Positions 21,417 through 33,407 of a DNA stretch of 64,000 nt are shown here, in pieces. Position 1 is the stretch's first letter. Each line of letters starts with the position of its first letter. This DNA comes from Neoceratodus forsteri (taxonomy: Eukaryota > Chordata > Ceratodontiformes > Ceratodontidae). Below the pieces are notes generated by a model. It was not told where the DNA came from. It saw nothing but the letters and a program-made list of their open reading frames with translations, and made no database searches. The stretch is taken from contig CM057451.1 in NCBI GenBank assembly GCA_016271365.2, forward strand, positions 368,921,501 through 368,985,500, given 5' to 3'. Both the position numbers and the translations under genes were made by a program.

Positions 21417-22540
21417 CAGACACCTATTTCATAGAGGTTAAGTAACAGGTCTAGTCACAAATGACTGCAAATATCTCCCAGCTACAGTTCCTCCCTGGCA
21501 AATTAAAGTTAAACTAAAAAAAGTCAACCCCAAAGCTGGCCCGGTGGTGCTGAGGGTTGAGGAGCTGGATGCCACACCTCACGCTGCACCGGTGACCCGG
21601 GTTCGGGAATGAGCCAGGGCCATCAGGGGTCAGCAGGGATGGGAGAGGACTGATCATCCGATGGACAGCTCTCCTCTCCTGGGAGGGAAGTGGTCCTGCT
21701 AGGCGCTTGTCTGACCTCAGGCGGCAGTCGGAGGTACAGCAAGTGTCATAGCTTCTGTGTGGGGATGTGGAGTAGCGATGTCGGCAGTGATGCCATGATG
21801 TTCGGTGTGTGCTACATTCCACGAACAGGGAAAAACAGTGTGCCTAGCCTCCTAGATGATGGAGACTGCTGCAGAGACCCTAATGGCTTGCATACCTGCC
21901 TGACATCCCAGAGTCTGACACAAGCAAGATTCTTAGAGTGCAGCAGCCCCGCCTCATACCCGCTTGGGGGTATAGCCATGGCTCGATGGAAAGCCAGGGA
22001 TAGAATCGGGCAGGGCTGTGAAAAGCGGGGAGACTGCTTCCTATATCTCCCGAAGGAGTGGAGACTAGGACACAATGTGTAGGAGGTAAAAAGAGAAATA
22101 AAAAAAAATAAAAAGTCAACCCCAAAAACAGAATCAACACTAGTTACTTACACAGGTCCAAAAAGTAATAATTCAATTCAGTGTAGTCTAGAAAATAACC
22201 TCCTTGATTTAAGGAAGCTTTGGCTGCTTTCTTTCTTTCTGTCTCAGCAGACAGAGACCACAAACAACTCCTGTTTTAAATCCACAGTTCAACTAGGCCC
22301 CTTTCAGCTCCTCTCCTTAACAGACACCTATTTCATAAAGGTTAAGTAACAGGTCTAGTCACAAATGACTGCAAATATCTCCCAGCTACAGTTCCTCCCT
22401 GGCAAATTAAAGTTAAACTAAGAAAAGCCAACCCCAAAAGCAGAATCAATACTAGTTACACAGGTCCCAAAAGTAATACTTCAATTCAGTGTAGTCTAGA
22501 AAATAACCTCCTTGATTTAAGGAAGTTTTGGCTGCTTTCT
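21417..22540. repeat. Direct duplication of a ~220-bp segment, first copy split by a SINE
   Basis: The segment starting CAGACACCTATTTCATA occurs at 21417 and again at 22320. The first copy is interrupted at 21534 by the SINE and resumes at 22127, continuing to TTTAAGGAAGCTTTGGCTGC near 22230. The second runs uninterrupted to about 22540. Copies are nearly identical, so the duplication is recent, and the SINE entered only one copy. Confidence 0.88.
21535..22110 (+). mobile_element. tRNA-like SINE, complete, with 16-bp target duplication
   Basis: It is flanked by identical AAAAGTCAACCCCAAA at 21519-21534 and 22111-22126. It begins GCTGGCCCGGTGGTGCTGAG and contains a B-box-like GGTGACCCGGGTTCGGGAAT. 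It ends with an A-rich tail (GAAATAAAAAAAAATA). The length of 576 bp is long for a simple SINE. The last part includes CCGAAGGAGTGGAGACTAGG, possibly taken from a partner LINE. The empty second copy of the host duplication at 22.4 kb gives a natural unoccupied reference. Confidence 0.85.
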
Positions 22541-22574
22541 CTCTCTCTCTCTCTGTCTCTCTCTCTCTGTCTCC
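22538..22574. repeat. (CT)n microsatellite
   Basis: CT dinucleotides with two GT interruptions at the end of the duplicated segment. Confidence 0.9.
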
Positions 22575-23095
22575 GAAGGAAGCATACATATAATACATAA
22601 AGTAGGACTTTCCTCAGCTGATGTCTCAGACACAGGAGGAATATTCACATGAGATATGAGCAAGAAGTGGATACATGCAGGATTAAATGTACAAACATGA
22701 GTTATTGTCAGAGACACAGCATTGTGAGAGGCAGAGCACTGTTACAGGAAAAACATACAGTTGTTATATATGCAGCGTGTACAGTGTTAAATGGCTGAGT
22801 AGATGGTCCTACAAGGTCATATTATCTCCTTGCTATAGGGTCTGGGCTTCAACATAGATGGGTTGGTTATTCTATGGCACTGACAAGTAATGCATTACTC
22901 CAATAACATCACAGTTCTTTTTGAACATATAAGCATTGAACACAGATGAGTGCCAGCATTTGAACAGGACACATATCAAGCAACATGCAGACAAGATGCA
23001 GAATGTTAACACAGCATGCCTTCCCAGTGGTTTACCTGGATGAGGGATACCGTGCCTATGTCATAGCAGGGCACCAAACAGGGTTGTGGAGCAAT
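22575..23095. other. Unassigned sequence
   Basis: No identifiable gene, repeat or structure. Confidence 0.4.
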
Positions 23096-23099
23096 CTTG

Positions 23100-24500
23100 A
23101 CATGGCAGTTTTAGGCCGCACATGTGTTTAATGTGATTTTGGCAACTAGCATTGCCTGGAGCTCTGGCATCTTATTGCTGATGCTCCTGGCATCGATCAG
23201 GACCTTCCTCCCCCCTTCCCTCTCCCCAGTCTTCTCAGCCCAGTGCATACACCCTTCTGTCTTCCCCACTCAGTTCCTCCTTGTCTTTTAATGCTGCCCC
23301 GCAGCCCCCTTTGCATGATCTAGTCCTGAACCTCCAAGCTTCATCGCTGGAGCTTTCAGTCTTTGTATCCCAACCCCTTTACAAGTTTAAACCCCACCTA
23401 TCACCTATTAATCCAAAAAGTTTAAGTTTCAGGATCTCCCTCTCCTCCAGGTTGAGGTGTAGCCTATCCCTGGCATATAGCCCCTTGTCTTCCCATGTAT
23501 CACCCCGGTACCCCGTCAACCCATACCCTTCTGACTTGCACCACTCCCTGAGCCACTGGTTCACCACTCAAAGTTTTTGCTTATTTTCCCCACTCACCCT
23601 TGGTACTGGCAGTATCTCAGAGAAGGAGATTGAGCATCCTATAGAGTGGCAAACCTGGGCCAATTCCCTGAATCTTGCCTGTATCTCCAGTTCACTGTTA
23701 CCATCTAAATCATTTGTTCCCAGGTAAACTAGAAAGTCTGGGGATCCCCCACATTCCCATGCCATTGACTAAAGCTGGAATTTGGCCTTGTGTAATGATA
23801 GGCCTGGGATGCATTTAGCCTTGACTGGGCTGCATTTTCACTCCCCAACCCCCTCCTACTGGATTCCCCTAATCATGGAGTCACCCAGCAGGAGCACCTT
23901 CACCTCTCCCACCAAGTTATTAACCCAATTGTCCCCTTCCATACTCCTTCTTTTGTCTTCGTCACCCAGGTTGCTCCTTGCAACCCCCCACAGCCTGGGT
24001 GTCTCTATTTTGTGTGTGCCCTTCCAGGCTCACTCTTCTGCCTATGTCCCCCAGCTTGCTCCTCCTACCCACTGCAACCTGGGGGTCACAAGTCTGTGTG
24101 TGCCCTTCCAGAGTCTTTCCTCCGACTACGGGCCCCTGCTTGCACCTCGCCCCTCCCATAGGCTGGGTGTCACTAGTTTGTTTGTGCCCTTCCATGCCCC
24201 CTCTGTCTCTCTCTCTCTTGCTCCTTGTAACCCTCACAGCCTGAATATCACTAGTTGCCCCCTTAACTCTTCCTTAATTCTTCCCGGGTGAACTGTTGCC
24301 ATTGGCTCCTCCACCCAGGCCTCCTATTACTGCTTCCCTTTTCACCCCCCCCCTCAGGTTCTGCACTAATGGACCCTTGTGACCTAGTGCTCCTTGCACC
24401 CCCTCTCTGATATTTCCAGTCTCGGAGCTGGCCTACCCAGAGTGCTCCCCTCCTAACCTCTCTCCTTGTCTGATTTTCCCATCCTTGACACTGCCCTGTC
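23100..24500 (-). mobile_element. CR1 LINE fragment: ORF1 with SGNH-esterase-like domain, 3' truncated
   Basis: On the minus strand the SGNH blocks appear in order. Block I is GDSMIRG (GGTGACTCC at 23877-23885), block III is G-T-N-D (23709-23720) and block V is D-R-L-H-L (23454-23468). They are followed by an EN start (ARSISNKMPELQAM near 23200). Stops and frame changes separate them. Downstream ORF2 is lost at about 23100. SGNH/GDSL esterase domains are known in ORF1 of CR1 and related LINEs. N-terminal to it lies an 84-bp tandem repeat, listed separately. The 5' boundary is approximate. Confidence 0.78.
23975..24260 (-). repeat. 84-bp (28-residue) tandem repeat inside CR1 ORF1
   Basis: GCCCTTCCA anchors recur at 24018, 24102 and 24186, exactly 84 bases apart, with a weaker fourth copy beyond. 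On the minus strand each unit encodes an LEGHTQTxDTQ-like heptad-sized block followed by VGGxRxK. Because 84 is divisible by three the repeat keeps frame, as expected for a repeat that expanded while coding. Confidence 0.8.
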
Positions 24501-25375
24501 CTGCCCTATCCTGGGTGAGTAAGAGGACTCGGTGTTACATATGCAGTATATTATTGCCCGCACGTGCATCTGAGGATGTTTTCCACCAAAACCATTGCAT
24601 TACTGTTCAAATATCAGTTTGACACCAATGTCCACTCACATATGTGTTGCTCTATCCTGGTTTTTGTCCGAACATAATATCATATCCCAACACCTGGTTG
24701 CCCAACATCCTGAAGCACAATGCCAGTAAACAGAAACTGAAAATCCAAACAGTAAGATTTTCCCCATTTCCTTTGCTAGTGTTTTTGTCACACCCAGCAC
24801 CACCCAATGTCAGTGGCTTAAATACACACGCCACCCTTCATTCAGATTACAAACTCCAGTGAGGGTGGCCTAATTCAAAGTATCGGGATACTGTCTTTCG
24901 AGATTACATATGTCACCCTACAGTTGCTTTGTCAAACCAGTTTGGGATATTTTAGTGGTACGTTTTGGACAACTACTGCCTGCTTCCGTGGTGTGTACAC
25001 CTGTTGTGTCAAGGCATGTGATTGCCACTCACCGCAGTTCAGAACACAACAGCATTGCATGGTGAAATGAAGGAAGTGGGCTTCATCACCACATACCTTT
25101 TATTCACAGTTAGAATGAGAAGCACACAACACTGATCTACAGGAGGAAATAATGTTAGGAGAAATGGGTGAGCAATGGCCATTGGTCCTCCAGCAAGCAT
25201 AAACCTTAGAATCAGAATGTTGAAAGCAATGAGAAATTGTATTTCAGTTCTTCAGACATTTGAACATGGCACCATGGTAAGCATGTATCTCATAAGCCAA
25301 AAAAGCGTAGCATCGCTGACACTTGAACAAGCATCATTTTCTGTGCCATGAAACAGTCTATTGCCATTACCTTCA
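24501..25375. other. Unassigned sequence
   Basis: No recognisable element. Short open frames on both strands lack family signatures. Confidence 0.4.
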
Positions 25376-25377
25376 CT

Positions 25378-25595
25378 ACAGTGAAAACATTTGTTGTTCA
25401 CAGTACAGCACTGGTAATGTGCCTTTGCAATCTGCACAAAAACTGTGAATTCATTGATATACAACAAGAGCAATGGAAAGGGAAACACACCTGATAAGAC
25501 GTAGACTGATTCTGAAGGTTCTGGCACAGGTGAAATATCCATCACACTTGTTTCTCTGGTCACATACATTGATTGACGTGCCTCTGACAAAATCT
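25378..25595 (-). other. Candidate exon(s) of the THAP-type gene, unconfirmed
   Basis: The minus strand has a frame with DISPVPEPSESVYVLS ending at a good donor (CTTATCAG|GTGTGT, near 25491), and below it a Cys-rich HYQCCTVNNKCFHCSE ending at GTGAAG|GTAATG after an acceptor-like TTTTTGTGCAG. The gene should contain an acidic/Ser linker and then a Cys-rich block at about this place. The resemblance is loose and no phase test is possible. Confidence 0.22.
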
Positions 25596-25649
25596 GGTTC
25601 ATAATGTAGTATTAGTCAGAATGTGTGTTTTATGGTTGCATTCACAGTC

Positions 25650-25925
25650 TATTTTACAGAGAGGGTGGTAGCAAAATGGAACGCCGTACCAGAATGGGTG
25701 GTATCATGTAAATCTGTGAACCGTTTCAAAAGGGCATGGGACAGGGAACAGGGGAGAGTGAGGGTGGGGGAGGTGGGGGGTGGCAGTGGGATGAAAAATT
25801 GGAGTGGGTAGGGCAGCTGCAAACTAGGGGTGCTAGCTGCACACTTGAGCAGACTTAGATAGACTGGGTGGTCTGTTTCTGCTGGCACATTCGTATGTTT
25901 GTATGTTCGTATGTTCAATCTTTCA
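25650..25925 (+). mobile_element. CR1-type LINE 3' end (short)
   Basis: Encodes FTERVVAKWNAVPEWVV and VNRFKRAWDREQG, then the 3' UTR with GACTTAGATAGACTGGGTGG and a tail of repeated TATGTTCG/TATGTTTG. Same subfamily as 13795-14595. Confidence 0.85.
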
Positions 25926-26169
25926 AATTATCAGAAATACGCATACAGTAGGGTGACGACAAACAGCATAATGTGAGACATGGACATCAGACAGTACCAC
26001 ACAGGTGACATATGCAAGGTTGTCATGCACTACATGAATGGCTACACAGAGACTTACATTATATGATTTTATTAATGCCACCAATAGCCTCCGGAGTTGG
26101 GCAACTAATAATAAACATAGTTACTTACATTGTAGTCATACCTTCATTTATAACCCTGCGGCTCTTCTC

Positions 26170-26600
26170 ATGTATTTGCACTTCTGCAAAATGGTTGATT
26201 CAATGCCGCATGGGAGTTTGGGGGGGGGAAGCTGCAGTACATGGGGGAGGAATACAAATTGTAAAATTTGTCAACAAGTGGCTGAATGGAAGGAACAAAA
26301 GAGTGGTGGTGTGGGGGAATGGTCATCCCTGTTTGCATTAATGATTGTGGTATGACAGGGATCAGTAGTGTGACTGGTGCTGTTTTTGGATATTCATAGC
26401 TGATATCTCACTCTGTATGTAGAGTAAGATCAGTCTATTCAGAGATGATGTGAAGATTGCTTCTGTGGTAGATGTCATTAAGGGTCTGAGGGTGCTGCAT
26501 GGAGACCTGAAAAAACTTCAGTGGTGTTCGAAAACATGTCAGTTTGGGTCCCATGACAACAACTGGAAGGGTTATGAACTAGGGGAGGAGCTATCTGCTG
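26170..26600 (+). mobile_element. Degenerate CR1 reverse-transcriptase fragment
   Basis: Pieces read FCKMVDSMPHG (motif A remnant of AFDTVPHG), IVKFVNKWLNGRNKRVVV, SLFRDDVKIASVVDVIKG (palm box, normally F-A-D-D, here F-R-D-D) and LKKLQWCSKTCQFG. Several stops. It is older than the other CR1 copies judging by decay. Confidence 0.75.
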
Positions 26601-26699
26601 GGAGTGGCAGTGGCATTAGTTGCATAACTGCATCATTGCTCAGGACAATGATAATTTGTTTTGACAGGTGAATTGATAGAAAGACAGTCATGCATTGGA

Positions 26700-28845
26700 A
26701 GGGCAAGAGGACTGAATGATACATAAAGAGGTAATTTATGGTGATCATTAAAGATAAGACACCTATAGATAGCTATATGTGATGTACAGCAAGTGACATG
26801 ACAGTGTTACATAGCTTACTGTACATTATTGATTATGACAGATGTAACTCGTATGGCAATCAGCAGCAGAAAGACATTGCTTGTAATGGCAGGGTATCAT
26901 TTGCAACACTTTCTGTACAGTTATAGTTTCTGTCTTTCTCATGGGACAGCTGCATGTTTGTACAGAGACAGAATGGATGTGGTCCATATGAGGGGAACTG
27001 GATTGGTGCTGTGCCTACAACATAGAATCAAGTAATACAGGCCACAGGGCTAAAACAATAGACACAGTGTTATACTTGACAACAACAGGAGATATGCCAC
27101 ATACTGTGACACACATGATACATATATAGAGGATACAGCAAAGATGTACTTTATGGGCCAGATATTGAAAGGGACTGCACCCCGGTACAATATTCAAATG
27201 TGGGCTTGCGCAGTGCAAGTCCAGATGTGCCGGGGTGGAATGATAATGGCATATGGCACAACTCCAGGGGGCGTACACATGCATATATGGTGCACCGCGA
27301 TATTCAGCCTGGGATGAGCGGCACATATGCTGGTACAACCCTCAGGTGTGCCGCATACATGTCACAAAGTTGAGCATGAAATAATAGACTCAGGTACTAG
27401 ACAACCGCAGGCGTGCTGCTGTACTACAATGCACAACACAGCAGCTGCCAGCCATGGGTGGCAACCCCCCAACACTGTTCAGATGCACCCACTGATGTCC
27501 CTGTTAGTCTAGTGCTACCTCCTCCATCCCCATAGCCGCAATCACGAAATGGTCTATTCATCCCTGGTAGTCTAGTGGGACCCCCCTCACCCTGCTCGTA
27601 ACTGCGATCACCAATGTAACTGTATTTTCCCCCCTGGTGTTCTAGTGGCACTCCCCACCCACACAGGAACCCCTGCCTACCCTACTCCCCCACTGTCATC
27701 CGCAGGCAGCACAGACCCACCCGAATACCGCCTGACTTCCCACAGAATGACAGTTTACAGTAGCAACTGTAAGCCTATTGGCCCACACCATGGACCAATG
27801 GACTTACAGTGCATACTGTAAAAGTCATTCACAAGACCATGAGTTTATATGTCTTATAAGGGGTGTGGGGCATCGAGAGGGAGGGAAGGGGTACCAATGT
27901 ACTGTCAAGAATTACACCGTTACATTATGGTGATTGCCGCTATGGGGGGGTCAGTGGCCTGCCAGGCACAACACATGCAAATGGAGCCATAATGACATGC
28001 AAATGGCCACATTTGCACATTGCATACATTATGGCCCCATTTGCATACTGATGGCTGAATATCAGGCATTTTCACACAGCGTAACTCTGTTGCACTGGCG
28101 CAGTTCCCATTCCTAGTATTGGCCCTGGCTGGGGGGGATGCCACAGTGCATGGTAGTTGTGCAGTGCACATTATCTGTTATACTCAGAGGGGATGTGCCA
28201 TTGCTCATCTCATTTGAATATATCCCTGAGCTGCTCCATAACAACATGTGCCATTGCCAGGCACAATTCTGCATATCGGACCCATTATGAACAATAGCTG
28301 CATAACAAAAAGCTGGAACATAACAATATGTTGTCACATCAGGAGGGACACAGACATCCAGTATTCCTGTAACACCAATACTTGAATAAAACCTCTCACA
28401 TGCTATCTGACGACTGTTGTTATCACTCCCTCACACCTCAAGGTTATTTTATGAATGTCACAGACATGTTTAAAATCACCCACAGTGGTTTCTTGCCACT
28501 GCCTTATGTTACTGTGTTACCTATGCCAATGCACGCTAGCATGGCAATGGAAGTTTATGCTGCCTTTATGCTCTGCATGCAGGCCTTCAGCCCATCCCGA
28601 ATGATAACTTCCTGGTGCATTCTGACGGTGATGAATGTCACTGGAAGTTCTTGATGTCTTTATGGTCTGCATGACGGCATTCAGATCATCCTAAATGATA
28701 ACTCCTGGGGTCCTTTATAACATGTGGATATTCAGCACCTCTCCCTCTGTCTGGTCCCTATATACAGGGTTCCCTCACTACAACATTATTATGCAGAACT
28801 TCTTTACAAGCACCCTCAATTGCCACAAGTCAGAACATAGAATCA
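26700..28845. other. Mostly unassigned sequence
   Basis: Apart from the palindrome at 27745-27830, no element is recognised. The 27.1-27.7 kb part is richer in GC with many GTGCAC-like words, reminiscent of 47.0-47.8 kb, but I cannot align the two by eye. Confidence 0.35.
27745..27830. repeat. Imperfect palindrome, about 38-bp arms
   Basis: GAATGACAGTTTACAGTAGC at the left pairs with GCATACTGTAAAAGTCATTC at the right. Inside, ACTGTAAGCCTATTGG pairs with CCAATGGACTTACAGT. It is a possible fold-back element remnant. No target duplication could be identified. Confidence 0.75.
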
Positions 28846-29063
28846 TAGATATTTGGGGGCATAAAACAGCACTCAGCTTTCAAGGAGGCACTTCCTCAGA
28901 TTGATTGGTCTCCCCTTAAGCCAAGGAACTGCATGACCTTGACATAACCCTCCAGTACTTTACTGTTAACTTTAATAGCGTTTGTGACAGATTTGCTCCC
29001 TTCAAAAAAAGAAAAACACATAGCCATAACAATGGGTGGATTACTAGTGACCTTCTAGATCAC

Positions 29064-30824
29064 ATGAGGGCAAGGGACAACCTTTGGTATCAAGCCAGGG
29101 CCTCTGGTAAGCCCAGTGACCTTCAAAGATACAGGGCAGCCAGAAACAAATGCACACATCTCATCAGGAATGCTAAGGCTAATTTCTACAAGGATCAATT
29201 GGAAAGAACCTGGGGTGATGGGAGGCAGTTTTGGGACAATATAAAGGCACTCACAGGGAAGGATGACAAAACACAGCCATCACTGCTAAACATTAATGGC
29301 ACAAATACCATGGACCCGCACACCATTGCCAAAGAGTTCAACTCCACCTTTACGGATCTTAGCTCTGTTCTACTGGCTGAATACTTCAAGCCTATCAAAA
29401 CTGATAATAGGTGCCCACCGGACATCAACTCGCACCCTCAATTTTACTTCAAGAGAGTCACTGTCGAAGAAGCACTAGGTTATGATAAAAAGGTCCTGGG
29501 GAAAACCAGAATGGGGTCTGACAACATTGACATGAAACTGCTGGCGCTGGCAATCAACGAAGTCATCGCTTCCATCACTACGATGTTCAATAAATCCCTC
29601 CAGCTTGCCAAATTCCCTTCTCCTTGTAAACAAGCACTGGTGACCCGGTGCATAAGGGAGGCGATAGGTCACTGACCGCAAACTACAGACCCATCTCTGT
29701 CCTCTCCCCCCTCTCTAAAGCACTGGAAAGGATTGTGGCAGACCAGTTTACTGACTATATTCATAAATACTAGCTGCAATGTCCCAGACAGCACGGCTTT
29801 AGGAAACGCCACAGCATGGACACTGCACTGGTGGATTTCACTGAGTATGTCTATAAGGCATTGGATGAGGGAAAACTGGCTGGGTCCATCTTCATTGACC
29901 TAACAAAGGCATTCGACACAGTCTGCCACCCACTCCTCTTGTCTCAACTGCATGCCCTTGGTGTTTCCCCAATTGTCGCTCTATGGTTCCAAGACTACCT
30001 AACCTCATGGTCTCACAGGGTCAAGATAGGTCACTCCATATCTGCATGCAAGGAAGTCTCGCTAGGGGTGCCTCAAGGGTCCATCCTAGGTCTACTGCTC
30101 TTCAGCATGTTCCTGAATGACCTACCCAATGCCTGCATTAGCAACGTCATTCTATACGTCGATGATGCTGTCCTACTTAGCTGCCACTCTCACATAGAGC
30201 ACCTACAGGCTGAGCTACAATCATTCTTCCAGCAATTGGAGACCTGGTTCTACTCCCAAAGGTTGCTACTAAACTACAAAAAAAAAAAAGATGATGCTCC
30301 TCTCTAGCCCCCAGCTAAAAAGCAGATGTCCAGAACTAACAATCACAAATCACCTGACAGCCCCACTGGAACAGGTTCACTCCTTCAAGTACCTGGATGT
30401 CATTGTGGATGATACCCTCTCGTATGTTCAGCACACTGACATGGTGGTGAAAGCTGTGAACACTAAATTAGGGATCCTGTTTAGGCACAAGAAAAGCCTA
30501 ACTGCTGAAGCCCTCCGGCTCTCAGTCTCCAGCTCTGTCCTCTTTCTGTTTGACTACAGGCTGGTGGTTTATGGCGCTGCCACTGATACAGCCCTCAAAA
30601 GGGTTTCCACTGCCCTTAACAAGGCTTGCAGACTATTGCTAAATGCTGACCGCTTCACGCACACTTGTACCCTGTATGGTCTGGCCCACATACTACCGCT
30701 TCAATCCAGAATCAAATATCAAACTTGCCTGCTAGGAAGAAAGGCCATGCTCTCCCTAACTCCTACCTACATTGCATACCTGGTACAGAAGCAAGCTCCA
30801 AATACAACACACGAAGAACAGTGA
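29064..30824 (+). pseudogene. LINE reverse transcriptase with C-terminal domain
   Basis: Order: ARDNLWYQARASGKPSDL (linker), KVLGKTRMGSDNIDMKLL, QHGFRKRHSMDTAL, motif A FIDLTKAFDTVCHPLLL, motif [18 protein letters not shown], active site LYVDDAVLL, then (new frame from 30291) HSFKYLDVIVDDTLSYV and the C-terminal LFDYRLVVYGAAT, LLNADRFTHTCTLYGLAHIL. All catalytic Asp are present. Frame breaks near 29675-29790 and at the A-run after LLNYKK prevent one full product. Confidence 0.87.
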
Positions 30825-31246
30825 CAACACAACTTGATGTTCCATTTCGTAAAACTTCCCTAGGACAAAGATCCTTCATGTACCGAGCTCCACTATGGCT
30901 AAATTAAATCCCTGCTGCAGCTTTTAATACAACAAATGTTTGGTCCTTTAAAAGAGAACTGAAGCAATACCTGCTGAACTCAAATGCCTGTGACTCCCTT
31001 ACCTGAGTCCATATCCTCAACCAGGATACCCCCCTCATCTGTCTGAGCATTCCTCCTGTTTTACCTACCCTAGACCTCCACCTGCCATCCCTTGCCACCC
31101 CCCTCTATAGCTACCTCCAACTCCCTCCCCTCCATACCCTCAACACCTCCACTTTCCACGCACTCTCCCCCCTAAATATTCTCCTTCTCCCAATCCCTTT
31201 CTCTCTGTCTTTCTCCCCCCTCTCTCTCTCTCTAATCTACCCCTCG

Positions 31247-31452
31247 TTTGCACTCTCCCACCTTTCTTTCTCCTACCTTTTCCGATACTCTACCTTGACA
31301 GGCCCCCCTGGGGCAGCTATGCTGCACGTTGTTATTTGGGAAACCTCATTCGCACTCTCCCCCTTTCTTTCTCCTACCCTTTCCGATACTGTACCTTGAC
31401 AGGCCCCCCTGGGGCAGCTATGCTGTACATTGCTAATTGGGAATCTCCTACC
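31247..31452 (+). repeat. 102-bp tandem duplication in LINE 3' UTR
   Basis: CACTCTCCC-A-CCTTTCTTTC at 31251 recurs at 31353, 102 bases on, including the GC-rich GACAGGCCCCCCTGGGGCAG, which can form a hairpin. Confidence 0.85.
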
Positions 31453-32197
31453 GCTGTTTAATTTCAGTTGTCTAGGTTATTAAAATGTATTATCTATCTA
31501 TATTCTGTATTACATAGCAATCTTATGTTTTGTGTAAACTGTCAAGTTTTTGTTATGTCTCTGCTGTTTTACATCTTGACGTGAACCTTTGTAAAGGAGT
31601 GTATACTCAAAGGTAGTATCTGAATTACCAAATACATAAATAAATAAATAAAATAAATGTACTGCCCCCACCCCCACCTCCTGGTGACATCACAACATTT
31701 TGCTTCCTGGTCTGCAAGGAGTGTCTCCTATGTGAATGGAGAGGTGAGAAACTATACAAAACCTTAACAAACGAACCATGCACTCGGAACCTGTGGTGCT
31801 TTCAGCCAACTCTATAACAATGTCTCTGAAGAGCTGATGCACTCACATCCCCAAAAGTGGCCGGACACAGAGCTTCTCTTTAAAAATTATTTATTGCACC
31901 CAGATACATTTGATGCATTTCGGACAATGGTCCTTTATCAAAAGCTAAAAACATCACAGAAACATACAAGATTTAAATACTAAATCATGTCTGACGTCAT
32001 AGTGACATAATACAAATTCATTGGTTCAACAATCAAACACCTCCACCAATCAATTACAAACATCTACAGTAAGTATTAGAATAAACCCTCTCTGTACACT
32101 TATATTATTATATCTAATTTATACATAATAAATATTTTGTTCACCTTATTAAAGAACACAATCTAAAAATAAAACCAAATATTCCTATTATAAATAT

Positions 32198-32864
32198 TCA
32201 TCTATGTTCTAAATAAGGTTTTAATTCCAAATGAGCATTCATGCCAGGTTTTTGGTGAGCTTTCAGTCGTAAAATCCATTCATTTTCTTTTTTCAGAATT
32301 TTGTTCCGGTAATTACCTCCTCTCTGACCATGATAAACTTTTTCTATACCCAAAAACTTAAATTCATGAATTTCTTGTTTATCTCGATTTTCCACTATAT
32401 GTGCCGATGTGGCATATGATAAATCCTGTTTATTTATTGCACGAATATATTCCAGTACTCTTATTTTAAACGCCCTTTCAGTCTTACCCGCATAGAATGC
32501 CCCACAATTACATCTCACTAAACAAATTACTCCTTGTGTATTACATGTAATAAGCTGTCTAATGTCAAATATTTTCTCTTTTTGATTAACAAGAAAATGT
32601 AAGGGGTTAAAGGTTCCACTTTGTAACCACGTTTAGTGCACAGAGTTGTGAGATTGGTAAAGTAATAAGGAAACATTGGCAAGTAGCCCCCATCGCTGTC
32701 CCCTTGATTTGTCTATATAAATCTCCATCAAAGACAAAGACGTTCTGACTCAGAACATGTTCTAGAAATTTTAAAATCACTACTATTTCTCCATCTGATC
32801 TATCCCCTGATTTATTCAAAAAATATGCTGCTGCATCCAATGCCCCATTATGACATACAGACAT
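32198..32864 (-). pseudogene. Penelope-like RT fragment fused by deletion to GIY-YIG domain
   Basis: The 32607-32864 frame holds the RT core, with VFVFDGDLYRQIKGTAMGAT around motif B, and ends shortly after. The 32198-32518 frame holds the GIY-YIG domain (RCNCGAFYAGKTERAFKIRV). In intact elements several hundred bases of palm and thumb plus the Cys linker separate these; here only about 90 bases do. An internal deletion is therefore clear. The palm YxDD box is missing. Confidence 0.82.
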
Positions 32865-33407
32865 GCACCAACATTAAAAGATTCTTTGGTTCACAGCCAT
32901 TTTACGACACGGATGGGACACACCAATAATTGGTTTGGAGAACCCGTGGGGTGTAATCAATGTAAAAATTGTAGTGCTTGCCAGTATATTCAAAAAGAAA
33001 AAGAGTTTAGTGTTGTTAATCAAAAAGAGAAAATATTTGGCATTAGACAGCTTATTACATGTAATACACAAGGAGTAATTTATTTAGTGAGATGTAACTG
33101 TGGGGCATTCTATGTGGGTAAGACTGAAAGGGCATTTAAAATAAGAGTACTGGAACGTATTCATGCAATAAATAAACAGGATTTAACATATGCCACATCG
33201 GCACATATAGTGGAAAATCGAGATAAACAAGAAATTCATGAATTTAAGTTTTTGGGTATAGAAAAAGTTTATCATGGTCAGAGAGGAGGTAATTACCGGA
33301 ATAAAATTCTGAAAAAAGAAAATGAATGGATTTTACGACTGAAAGCTCACCAAAAACCTGGCATGAATGCTCATTTGGAATTAAAACCTTATTTAGAACA
33401 TAGATGA
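32850..33407 (+). CDS. GIY-YIG endonuclease domain of Penelope-like element (N-terminally truncated)
   Basis: 186-codon open frame. It begins in the RT C-terminal extension (RHAPTLKDSLVHSHF), has a Cys cluster C-N-Q-C-K-N-C-S-A-C and then the GIY-YIG domain: GVIYLVRCNCGAFYVGKTE with the two Tyr blocks, the Arg of FKIRVLER, the HIVENRDKQEIHEF strand and the closing ILKKENEWILRL with the likely catalytic Glu and Asn. The domain looks complete and undamaged. The product would lack RT and could not act alone. The first Met is incidental. Confidence 0.85.
   Translation: MTYRHAPTLKDSLVHSHFTTRMGHTNNWFGEPVGCNQCKNCSACQYIQKEKEFSVVNQKEKIFGIRQLITCNTQGVIYLVRCNCGAFYVGKTERAFKIRVLERIHAINKQDLTYATSAHIVENRDKQEIHEFKFLGIEKVYHGQRGGNYRNKILKKENEWILRLKAHQKPGMNAHLELKPYLEHR

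Larger units (their letters stand above)
28850..31655 (+). mobile_element. L2-type LINE, 5' truncated
   Basis: Plus-strand element starting in the EN C-terminus (FNSVCDRFAPFKKRK near 28970-29020). It continues through the EN-RT linker and full RT to a 3' UTR that ends AAATACATAAATAAATAAAT at about 31640. Two or three frame changes occur, one at an 11-A run near 30280. Confidence 0.88.

Noticed and set aside
21529..21620. tRNA gene
   Set aside because: The tRNA-like head lacks a foldable cloverleaf and is part of a dispersed SINE with a target duplication.
24655..24840. Further THAP-gene exon
   Set aside because: The open frame lacks family motifs and splice signals; I could not align it.
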